Source: Lysinibacillus_B sp042920265 (GTDB taxonomy: Bacteria > Bacillota > Bacilli > Bacillales_A > Planococcaceae). Taken from it: a stretch of 64,000 nucleotides of DNA. The notes below the pieces were generated by a model. The model was not told the DNA's origin, did not search any database, and was given only the letters and a program-made list of their open reading frames with translations. Shown here piece after piece: positions 53,342-60,667 of this stretch. Location of the stretch: the NCBI RefSeq assembly GCF_042920265.1, contig NZ_JBDQZI010000007.1:62001-126000 (forward strand), written 5' to 3'. The translations under genes were made by a program, and so were the position numbers. Numbering within the stretch: the first letter of the stretch is position 1; every line of letters begins with the position of its first letter.

Positions 53342-54265
53342 GTGAAAACAATATTATGCATAGGGGAACTATTAATCGATTTTTTTTGTGCTGAAATGAA
53401 TGTAAATTTAGTAGAGGCTACTCATTTTCAAAAGCAAGCTGGTGGAGCACCGGCAAATGTTTGTGCAACCATTGCTAAACTTGGTGGACAGGCAAAATTT
53501 TGCGGTAAGGTAGGAAATGACGCATTTGGTGCCTTTTTAGAAAAAACGCTAGTAGAAGCAGGAGTTAATACTGCCATGTTAGTAAAGGGACAGTCTCCGA
53601 CAACATTGGCATTTGTATCGCGTATTTCAGGTGGTGAACGTGATTTTATTTTTAACCGTGGGGCAGATGAAACGTTGGTAATGAGTGAGATCGATCGTCA
53701 AGAGTTGAATGTCGAAATTGCGCATTTTGGTTCAGCAACAGCACTGCTTTCAAGTCCATTTTATGACACGTACATGGAAGTCATGCATATGTTGAAAAAA
53801 CGCGGTGCTTTTATCTCGTTTGATCCTAATTTTCGCGCAGATTTGTGGACAGGAAGAGAAGAGGTGTATCGCGAGCGTGTAGCTGCCTGCGTGGCACTAG
53901 CCGATTTTATAAAAATGAGTGAAGAGGAATTCGAGTTATACGGAGGGCAAGTGCCGCTTGGGAAATGGTTTGCTGTGACGAAGGGACAAGAAGGAACGTG
54001 GATTTCGAACGGTGAGGAGTGTGCCCTGATCCCAAGTATCCACATTCAAGCAATCGATACGACAGGTGCTGGTGATGCATTTGTCGGTGCAATGTTAAAG
54101 CAATTTGCTGATTATCCGACTCTAAAAGTTTTTAATTTTCAACATTTCAAGCAACTAACACAATTTAGCAATATCGTCGGTGCTTTAACTTGTACAGCAG
54201 TCGGCGCAATGACAGCCCTTCCAACGACAGAAGATGTGGTATTATATATGAATAACAAGAAATAG
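53342..54265 (+). CDS. PfkB-family carbohydrate kinase (fructokinase-like)
   Basis: 307 residues, ribokinase fold. N-terminal substrate region GGAPANVCATIAKLGG and C-terminal anion-hole and catalytic base motif DTTGAGDAFVGAML. Fructokinase-type members have this length and the N-terminal ILCIGELLIDFF; 2-dehydro-3-deoxygluconokinase is the alternative. GTG start after GAGGTGAT. No sugar transporter nearby. Confidence 0.8.
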   Translation: MKTILCIGELLIDFFCAEMNVNLVEATHFQKQAGGAPANVCATIAKLGGQAKFCGKVGNDAFGAFLEKTLVEAGVNTAMLVKGQSPTTLAFVSRISGGERDFIFNRGADETLVMSEIDRQELNVEIAHFGSATALLSSPFYDTYMEVMHMLKKRGAFISFDPNFRADLWTGREEVYRERVAACVALADFIKMSEEEFELYGGQVPLGKWFAVTKGQEGTWISNGEECALIPSIHIQAIDTTGAGDAFVGAMLKQFADYPTLKVFNFQHFKQLTQFSNIVGALTCTAVGAMTALPTTEDVVLYMNNKK

Positions 54266-54280
54266 AAAGAGGATTAAACG

Positions 54281-54646
54281 ATGCAAGTAGCCATTATTTT
54301 AGGAGCAGCGATGGCATTTTTAGCAGTTGCTTTTGGTGCATTCGGTGCACACGCATTAAAGGATAAGTTTAAGGAGCAGAAATATGCAGATAATTGGGAG
54401 ACAGCTTGTCGTTATTTAATGTACCATGCATTAGGATTAATGTTAGTTGGTATTTTAATTAATATTTTAGGTGAATCAGGTGCCTTAACAACGGCAACAT
54501 GGTGCATGTTTATTGGCTCATTAATTTTTTCAGGCAGCTTATATATTTTATCGTTAACAGGCATTCGTAAACTTGGAGCGATTACACCAATTGGCGGCGT
54601 TTTACAGCTTGCTGCATGGATTTGTGTTATCATCGCAGCGATCTAA
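54281..54646 (+). CDS. DUF423 membrane protein (YwdK-like)
   Basis: 121 residues, four membrane helices. The N-terminus FLAVAFGAFGAHALKDKF is the hallmark of DUF423. AAAGAGGA precedes the ATG, 15 bases after the kinase gene, so probably cotranscribed. Function unknown. Confidence 0.88.
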   Translation: MQVAIILGAAMAFLAVAFGAFGAHALKDKFKEQKYADNWETACRYLMYHALGLMLVGILINILGESGALTTATWCMFIGSLIFSGSLYILSLTGIRKLGAITPIGGVLQLAAWICVIIAAI

Positions 54647-54652
54647 AGGATT

Positions 54653-54684
54653 ATCGACTTCTTTAAATAGGGAGTCGATTTTTT
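54653..54684 (+). terminator. Terminator after the DUF423 gene
   Basis: ATCGACT pairs with AGTCGAT, loop of 13, then a T run. Confidence 0.75.
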
Positions 54685-54729
54685 GTTGTTCAGGAAATTA
54701 TAAAATTTTGCATTGTGGATTACGGTTGT

Positions 54730-54857
54730 TGAAAAGAACATCTACGTCTAGGCGAAAGCGCCATCCCCTCGCGACGCTTTGACTGTGGCAAGCACACTTG
54801 TCGAGATTCTCTAGCCCGTGTCGGGGATTAGCAGGCCCTTTAGCGCTTTTGTTCTTT
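54730..54857. repeat. Intergenic repeat-like element, third type
   Basis: Begins near GAAAAGAACATCTACGTCTA and ends near AGCGCTTTTGTTCTTTA; the two ends are partly complementary (AAAGAACA with TGTTCTTT, GGCGAAAGCGCC internally palindromic). The frame with CCCCTCG and GTCGGGG halves recalls a repeat seen, from memory, between genes of many Bacillaceae. Base composition is clearly GC-richer than the neighbourhood. The remaining spacer up to 54961 shows nothing else. Confidence 0.5.
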
Positions 54858-54961
54858 AGGGTACTATTTTCAATAGGATATGAACAATTTACAGTTTTTT
54901 GTAAAATACTTTTGCAAACAAAATCAGCAAATGTTATCGTTAACAATGAGGTGAATACATA

Positions 54962-56296
54962 GTGAAAATTTATGATTTGGCGGTAATTGGTGCAGGACCA
55001 GGCGGATATGTAGCGGCCATTCACGCGGCAAAAAGCGGTCTAAAAGTGGCGCTTGTTGAAAAGAACAAAGTGGGGGGTGCCTGCTATAATGTAGGCTGTA
55101 TTCCATCTAAAATTATGCTTGAGCATAGTAAATTAGTGCAGGAAATTAGACGTGGTACAGATTGGGGTGTAACCGTACCGACGATTAACATTGATTTCCC
55201 TAAACTCATGCAACGGAAAGACAAGGTAGTAGCAGAATTACTACATAACATTGAAACATTTGTAGAAAAAGCACAAATTACAATGTATCACGGGGAAGCA
55301 TCTGTTTCTAGGGATCGTAAAGTAACCGTAGATGATGATGTATTTGAAGCGAAACATGTCATTTTAGCAACAGGTAGCCGCCCGTTTGTGCCGCCATTTA
55401 AAGGCATTGAAACAGCGAATTATTATACAACGGATACATTTTTTGATATCCAAGAGCTACCAGAAGAGTTAACTATTATTGGCGGTGGGGTTATCGCAAT
55501 CGAAATGGCGTTTGCGCTAGCTCCAATGGGGACAAAAGTAACGGTATTAAATCATAGTAAAGATATTCTGCAAACAGAAGAGCCAGATGCAAGACCGATT
55601 ATTAAAGAGAAAATGGAGCAGTTAGGTATTCAGCTTGTCACAGATTTCGCCTTTGAAGAAATAAAAGGAAATGAAATTCATACATCCATCGGGGTATTTC
55701 AATACGATAATTTATTATTTGCAACAGGGCGTCGACCGAATACTAAAATTGCAGAAGCGCTTGAACTGCAAATGGATGGGCGTTTAATTTGGACAAATAA
55801 TGATTACGAAACAAGCATTCCGGGCATTTTTGCAATTGGTGACTTAGTTGGTGGTTTCCAACTTGCACATTCTGCCTCAGCAGAAGGCATTCATGCAGTG
55901 GATTATATGTTAGGGAAGCAACCACGTGTCATTAATCAAATGGAAATCCCGCGTTGTGTATATACGCATCCTGAAATTGCGACGTTCGGTATGTTAGAGC
56001 ATGAAGCACCAACTGATGCTATCGTCACAAAAATGTATTTACCGACAAATCCTAAAGCATTACTTGAAGGGAATACACAAGGCTTTATGAAATTCGTAGC
56101 AAGTCCTGAAGGTGATATTTACGGTGCCTGTGTTGTTGGGGACGGCGCAACGGAAATGATTAATGCGATGTTGGCCGCAAAAGTAGCAGGTGGCTCCGTA
56201 AAAGACCTTGCGCGTATGATTTTCCCACATCCAACGGTAAGTGAACATATTGGTGATGCGGCAAGCGCTGTGTTCGGCAAAGCAATCCATCTATAA
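54962..56296 (+). CDS. Second dihydrolipoyl dehydrogenase-like flavoprotein
   Basis: 444 residues. FAD-binding IGAGPGGYVAAIHA, redox disulfide Cys41/Cys46 in GGACYNVGCIPSK, NAD-binding IIGGGVIAIEMAFALA, FAIGDLVGG and a C-terminal catalytic His in FPHPTVSEH. All E3 features are kept, yet no E1/E2 gene is nearby. Shorter than LpdV (471). GTG start after GAGGTG. Partner could be the pyruvate, acetoin, 2-oxoglutarate or glycine system elsewhere. Confidence 0.85.
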   Translation: MKIYDLAVIGAGPGGYVAAIHAAKSGLKVALVEKNKVGGACYNVGCIPSKIMLEHSKLVQEIRRGTDWGVTVPTINIDFPKLMQRKDKVVAELLHNIETFVEKAQITMYHGEASVSRDRKVTVDDDVFEAKHVILATGSRPFVPPFKGIETANYYTTDTFFDIQELPEELTIIGGGVIAIEMAFALAPMGTKVTVLNHSKDILQTEEPDARPIIKEKMEQLGIQLVTDFAFEEIKGNEIHTSIGVFQYDNLLFATGRRPNTKIAEALELQMDGRLIWTNNDYETSIPGIFAIGDLVGGFQLAHSASAEGIHAVDYMLGKQPRVINQMEIPRCVYTHPEIATFGMLEHEAPTDAIVTKMYLPTNPKALLEGNTQGFMKFVASPEGDIYGACVVGDGATEMINAMLAAKVAGGSVKDLARMIFPHPTVSEHIGDAASAVFGKAIHL

Positions 56297-56304
56297 TTCG
56301 TAAC

Positions 56305-56334
56305 AGTCTGTGAATTCTTTCGCAGACTTTTTTT
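56305..56334 (+). terminator. Terminator after the E3-like gene
   Basis: AGTCTGTG pairs with CGCAGACT (one G-U), loop of eight, then seven T. Confidence 0.85.
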
Positions 56335-56363
56335 GCTATAATGAGATGGGAGGGGGCGATGTT

Positions 56364-56687
56364 TTGACTGAACTAGAAAAAGAAATAGAGTATACATTAT
56401 ATCAGCTGATGGAGCTTGAAATAGAAGAAGAAATTGTACAGATGGGTCAAGTATTTGCCAAACTACTTACTTCTGTACAAGTAGCACAGTTAATTGATTA
56501 CAAATTAGATGTGTTGGTTGATCCGATAGAATGTTTGCCAGAGACGAGGGTGTTACTTGAAAGTTTAATCGAAGTGAAAGGCCGTTTTAAACGACGTCGT
56601 AAATTGCTTACACATCGCGATATATTAAAAGTATGGTTACGAAAAAATGCTACGTTTAAATCGGAATTTTTACCTCGTATGTTTTAG
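56364..56687 (+). CDS. Small acidic-then-basic helical protein, unknown
   Basis: 107 residues from a TTG start placed eight bases after GGAGGGGG. The N-terminal half is acidic and helical (ELEKEIEYTLYQLMELEIEEE), the C-terminal part strongly basic (KGRFKRRRKLLTHRD). No membrane helix, no recognised family. The charge layout might suit nucleic-acid or protein binding; this is inference. Confidence 0.6.
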   Translation: MTELEKEIEYTLYQLMELEIEEEIVQMGQVFAKLLTSVQVAQLIDYKLDVLVDPIECLPETRVLLESLIEVKGRFKRRRKLLTHRDILKVWLRKNATFKSEFLPRMF

Positions 56688-56688
56688 G

Positions 56689-56716
56689 GCTATTTGAATT
56701 TTATTTTAAATAGCCT
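56689..56716. terminator. Bidirectional terminator
   Basis: GGCTATTT pairs with AAATAGCC around a T/A-rich loop, between convergent genes. Confidence 0.65.
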
Positions 56717-56717
56717 T

Positions 56718-57239
56718 TTAATTTCCGATAATCCAATATTTCCCGATTGCCATAACTTCGCGAAATTGCCAATAGCCCCGGTCAATAAGTGGTGTTTTTA
56801 CCCCAATCGTATTTACATCGTACCCGAGCGAGGAAGCCATGGCTTGTGCGCGGTAAATGTGAAAATCACTTGAGATAATGGTAAAGGAAGTAATAGATTT
56901 TGGTATAAGCTTTATAGAATTTAGTATATTTTCATATGTATTCCTTGCTTGTTTTTCTACTAAAATATTGTTTTCATTAATCCCGTGCTGTATTAAATAA
57001 TTCCCCATCGCTTCTGCTTCCCCAGCTCCACTGACAATATATTTAATATCCCGACCTTTATAAGATAGAGCAGCATCTAATCGATTTTTTAACATAGTAG
57101 AAGGTGTGCCGTCTTTATTTAATTTTGTTCCTAAAACGATTATATAGGTATCATCATGATCAGCACTAGGTAACCAATTCGTCAGAAAAAGTGGCAAGCC
57201 TAGTAATAATATAAAGAAACAAATAAGTTGAGTGCGCAT
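56718..57239 (-). CDS. YdcF/SanA family (DUF218) protein
   Basis: 173 residues. An N-terminal membrane or signal helix (residues 4-20) then the DUF218 domain: YIIVLGTKLNKDGTPSTMLKNRL, IVSGAGEAEAMGNYLIQHG, ARNTYENILNS and IISSDFHIYRAQ with a conserved His. Such proteins are linked to envelope or vancomycin sensitivity in other bacteria. GAGGAA precedes the ATG. Confidence 0.85.
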   Translation of the reverse strand: MRTQLICFFILLLGLPLFLTNWLPSADHDDTYIIVLGTKLNKDGTPSTMLKNRLDAALSYKGRDIKYIVSGAGEAEAMGNYLIQHGINENNILVEKQARNTYENILNSIKLIPKSITSFTIISSDFHIYRAQAMASSLGYDVNTIGVKTPLIDRGYWQFREVMAIGKYWIIGN

Positions 57240-57347
57240 AATATTCCTCGAAAATTAATAAACTATTTACTAGTGTATCATGACTATTTTTTACTGGGAA
57301 TAAGAAATTCAAGCCTTCGGATGCAATGATTCCAAGGTGTAATTGCT

Positions 57348-58418
57348 TTGAAAGATGGTGACATGATGAAAGAAGTAGGAATAGTTATGCCGGCATATCA
57401 ACCTGATGAAAAGACCATTCGCGTCATCGAAGAGTTAAGACAAGTATATAAAGGTCCGATTATTATCGTAAATGACGGAAGTGATGCTAGCTATATTTTT
57501 AATAAACTAGCTACATTTCCAGAAGTAACCATATTACATCACGCGATGAATCAAGGAAAAGGGCGCGCACTGAAAACAGCCTTTCATTATGTACTAAATG
57601 AGCGCCCAGACTTGCGATCAATCGTTACAATCGATGCAGATGGTCAACATTTGACAAAGGACATTATAAAGCTTGTACACTCACTACATGAGGCAGCGGA
57701 CGCTCTCCTGTTAGGTGTACGTAATTTTTCGCAAAAGCATATTCCGCTCCGCTCTAAATTTGGCAACGAATGCACAAAAATTATTTATCGGCTAATCATT
57801 GGTACAAAAATTAGTGATACACAAACGGGTCTACGGGGGATTCCAACTAAATTTTTGCCTGCTTTATTACAAGTGACTGGTGAACGTTTCGAATATGAAA
57901 TGAATATATTAGCTAACTTAAAAGAGTTACAAATACCCATAGTAGAAATTCCGATTGAAACGGTTTATCTTGAAAGTAATAAATCATCTCATTTTCGACC
58001 ATTACACGATTCGTTCCAAATTTATAAAGTATTTTTTGGATATGCGATGGTAAGTGGAGCTTCCTTTTTAATTGATATACTACTCTTTTTCCTTTTTGCG
58101 AAAATCTTTAAAATCGTTGCCCCAATGTCGTTTATTGTAATTGCAACGGTGTTGGCACGTCTGTTATCTTCTCTCTTTAATTATTATGTAAATCGCCATG
58201 CTGTTTTTAAGAGTGGCTCCAAAAAATCATTTTACAGGTATTATGTATTAGCGGTATTTATTATGTTAGCTTCAGCGAGTTTAGTGCAGTTATTGTATAG
58301 TGAATGGCTACACAACGGTGAAGTGCTATTAAAAGTATTTGTAGATACGACGTTGTTTATTGTTGCATTTATTGTACAGCGGAAGTGGGTATTTCAAAAA
58401 GAAAAGCATGCTTCGTGA
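57348..58418 (+). CDS. Glycosyltransferase family 2 fused to a GtrA-like membrane domain
   Basis: 356 residues. The GT2 domain (about 8-225) has VMPAYQPDEKT, IIIVNDGSDAS, NQGKGRALKTAF and the DxD-type IDADGQH; the GtrA part (about 230-350) has four helices, beginning SGASFLIDILLFFLF and including NYYVNRHAVFKSG. GtrA-type proteins flip or support polyprenyl-linked sugars, so the fusion likely makes and moves a lipid-linked sugar for envelope glycosylation. TTG at 57348 follows AAGGTG; ATGs at 57363 and 57366 are alternatives. Confidence 0.85.
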   Translation: MKDGDMMKEVGIVMPAYQPDEKTIRVIEELRQVYKGPIIIVNDGSDASYIFNKLATFPEVTILHHAMNQGKGRALKTAFHYVLNERPDLRSIVTIDADGQHLTKDIIKLVHSLHEAADALLLGVRNFSQKHIPLRSKFGNECTKIIYRLIIGTKISDTQTGLRGIPTKFLPALLQVTGERFEYEMNILANLKELQIPIVEIPIETVYLESNKSSHFRPLHDSFQIYKVFFGYAMVSGASFLIDILLFFLFAKIFKIVAPMSFIVIATVLARLLSSLFNYYVNRHAVFKSGSKKSFYRYYVLAVFIMLASASLVQLLYSEWLHNGEVLLKVFVDTTLFIVAFIVQRKWVFQKEKHAS

Positions 58419-58475
58419 AAGTAGTAGATTTTAGTGTTGAATCATACTTTCTTTCATTATAGTAACTACTACACC

Positions 58476-58504
58476 TTGAAGTTTTGCTAACTTTTGAGTA
58501 TAAT
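58476..58504 (+). promoter_or_regulatory. Near-consensus sigma-A promoter of the candidate small RNA
   Basis: TTGAAG (58476-58481), a spacer of exactly 17 bases, and TATAAT (58499-58504). Start of transcription is expected near 58511. No protein-coding frame follows on this strand. Confidence 0.7.
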
Positions 58505-58510
58505 GAAGTT

Positions 58511-58670
58511 TAGGTGCCAAACAACCTATGTAAAGTTTTTACTTTACAACAAAAGTTCCCGTTTATAGCACGGATTTGCTAGGGAGTTTTTGCTTTTAGA
58601 GCAGGGAAGATGAGCCCCTGCTCGATTTACATATACGTTAACACGCGCTACTTTTATGTAGTGCGTTTTT
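58511..58670 (+). ncRNA. Candidate free-standing small RNA of about 160 nt
   Basis: Begins at the predicted start of a near-consensus promoter and ends at a terminator. Successive hairpins: TGTAAAGT/ACTTTACA (58529-58548); AAAAGTTCCC/GGGAGTTTTT enclosing TAGCA/TGCTA (58551-58591); GAGCAGGG/CCCTGCTC (58599-58623); and the terminator ACGCGCTAC/GTAGTGCGT with a U run (58643-58670). No start codon with a ribosome-binding site is seen. It lies between a plus-strand gene and a minus-strand gene, so it is not a leader of either. I do not recognise it as 6S, SRP, tmRNA or a known riboswitch. Confidence 0.6.
58643..58670 (+). terminator. Terminator of the candidate small RNA
   Basis: ACGCGCTAC with GTAGTGCGT, 9 bp with one G-U, loop TTTTAT, then TTTTT. 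Confidence 0.8.
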
Positions 58671-58695
58671 CTAATTTTATATGGATGATTATTTT

Positions 58696-58742
58696 AAAAG
58701 CGCGATTACTAGTCTAATTTTAGACAAAGTAATCGCGCTTTT
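58696..58742. terminator. Terminator of the chemoreceptor gene
   Basis: AAAAGCGCGATTA pairs with TAATCGCGCTTTT, 13 bp perfect, with a second inner stem GTCT/AGAC. Works in either direction. Confidence 0.85.
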
Positions 58743-58761
58743 TTAGTATATAAAACGGTTA

Positions 58762-60477
58762 TTATTCTTTTAGTTTAAATGTACCGACAAATGATTCTAA
58801 TTGTTGTGCCATTTCATTTGTTTTAGTTGAACCTTGTGTCACTTCATTAATACTAGCGGTTGTTTCTTGAATCGCTGCTGAAATGTTTAACATTGTGCTC
58901 TCAATTTCACGGATCGCTTCTGTTAGCTGTTCAATCATTTGAGCAACATGATCGGATTTTGCTGTTTCTACCGTTATTAAATTTGAGATGTTTGTAATCG
59001 CGCTGACCGTTTCGGCTACAGCAGACGAAATATCACTAAGTGATTGAGCAGTTAACTGCACCGTTGTCGTCCCTTTTTCGATTGATTGTGTGCTCTCTTT
59101 TGTTGAAGCAGTCACCTGCTGAATAAGCCCCATAATAGTTTGAACGAGTTTTTCTACTTCTAATACTTCTTGATTCGATTGTTCTGCTAGCTTTCGAACT
59201 TCCTCCGCTACAACGGCAAAACCTTTTCCATGTTCACCTGCTCTAGCCGCTTCAATGGAAGCATTCAATGCTAAAAGGTTCGTTTGTGTTGCAATACCTC
59301 CAATAGAAGTGGTAATGTCTTGGATTTTTGTGGCGGACGCAACGAGATTTTCAATTGTTTGTTGTACTTCATTGGAACTATGACGGATTAAAGTCATATC
59401 ATTTTGTGTTTCTTTTGCCCGTTGTTCACCCGTTATGGCGATTTGCATCGTTTGATTGGATTTTTCTACTGTTTCATCGGCTTTTGCTTTAATCGTTTGT
59501 AAATCTTGTGCAAGTGAGGATAGCATGCCTGATGCGTTTTCTGCATGATGCATGCCACTCGTTACGGCTACTGTTACATCCTCCATACTATGTGCAATAG
59601 TTTGCGCAGCATCTGTCATTTCATCCATGGCACTAGCCGTTTCATTTGCATTCGTTGTTAATTGATGAGAAGTAGATTGCATTGTTAACAACATATGTTG
59701 CAAGTTATCCTTCATTTGATTTAATGTACGCGCTAAGTCTCTTACTTCATCCTTTCCTTTAACTGTTGTTTTAGCGACAACTAAATTTCCATCTGCAATT
59801 TGTTTTGCTTGTTCGATTAATTGACTAATGAGCTTTGTTTTACGGCGAATTAAAAAGCCGGTAAAAATAGAAGCGATCAGCATAGGGATGAAACTAATTA
59901 AAATGCCATTCCGTACAACATCCCATGTACGCTCTTTTACGATGTTAGCATTAAAATCGATGACATTAATGGCGATAATTTCTTTTGTCGGATCATGATC
60001 TTTATAAATCGGTGCATAACCAGATAGACGCTCCATATCCCCAAATGTATACGGTTCTGAATACGTTGGATGATGCATAGTAAGCAACATGTCAATCGCT
60101 TGTGCATCTGTTTGGAAGGAGTCACCTGGCGCAAAGCCTTTCTCTGCAAGATTTTTATCCAGTGCGATAAGTGTGCCGTCAAGCGATAAAATATATTGTG
60201 TTTCAAAAATATCTTTATGACCTGTTGTCCAATTGAGGTCACTACTGATTTTGTCCATTGCGACACGGTTGCCTGTAAGCGCCTGTTCCAAATCTTGTGG
60301 GTTGATCAAGCCAGTTGTAATGTTAGCGCAGCCATATGCCTCTATACCGGCAGCATCATACAATTTATTATAAGCTGTTATATATGTAGCTATTGAGGTA
60401 ATCCCAAGCATGACAATCAGTATGCCAGCAATGATTGTGCCGAGTTGGAAAGTTAACGAATGATTTAGTTTCATCAT
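58762..60477 (-). CDS. Methyl-accepting chemotaxis protein
   Basis: 571 residues. First membrane helix about 12-33, an extracytoplasmic sensor of about 155 residues (Cache-like; TYSEPYTFGDMERLSGYAP), second helix about 190-210, HAMP domain (about 211-265) and a signalling domain whose tip reads TNLLALNASIEAARAGEHGKG. Ligand unknown. ATG at 60477 or 60474 follows AAAGGAG. Not in a chemotaxis operon; may signal through CheW such as the protein at 49346. Confidence 0.93.
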   Translation of the reverse strand: MMKLNHSLTFQLGTIIAGILIVMLGITSIATYITAYNKLYDAAGIEAYGCANITTGLINPQDLEQALTGNRVAMDKISSDLNWTTGHKDIFETQYILSLDGTLIALDKNLAEKGFAPGDSFQTDAQAIDMLLTMHHPTYSEPYTFGDMERLSGYAPIYKDHDPTKEIIAINVIDFNANIVKERTWDVVRNGILISFIPMLIASIFTGFLIRRKTKLISQLIEQAKQIADGNLVVAKTTVKGKDEVRDLARTLNQMKDNLQHMLLTMQSTSHQLTTNANETASAMDEMTDAAQTIAHSMEDVTVAVTSGMHHAENASGMLSSLAQDLQTIKAKADETVEKSNQTMQIAITGEQRAKETQNDMTLIRHSSNEVQQTIENLVASATKIQDITTSIGGIATQTNLLALNASIEAARAGEHGKGFAVVAEEVRKLAEQSNQEVLEVEKLVQTIMGLIQQVTASTKESTQSIEKGTTTVQLTAQSLSDISSAVAETVSAITNISNLITVETAKSDHVAQMIEQLTEAIREIESTMLNISAAIQETTASINEVTQGSTKTNEMAQQLESFVGTFKLKE

Positions 60478-60667
60478 TTCTAATGACTCCTTTCTAAAAA
60501 CCGATGTAATTTCAATATTGCTCTTTAATTATACTATAAAGATGTATTTAAAATATATCTTTATTTAATACGGACCTTTTCATGTAAAACGTTAATACCT
60601 GTATGTAAAGCATGACCGAACTGTATGTTCTATGATAAAATGCGCATATAATTATGAGGATAGTGAG

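Noticed and set aside
58607..58720. A 35-codon frame within and after the candidate small RNA
   Set aside because: The ATG sits only three bases after the possible ribosome-binding site and the frame runs through two terminators.
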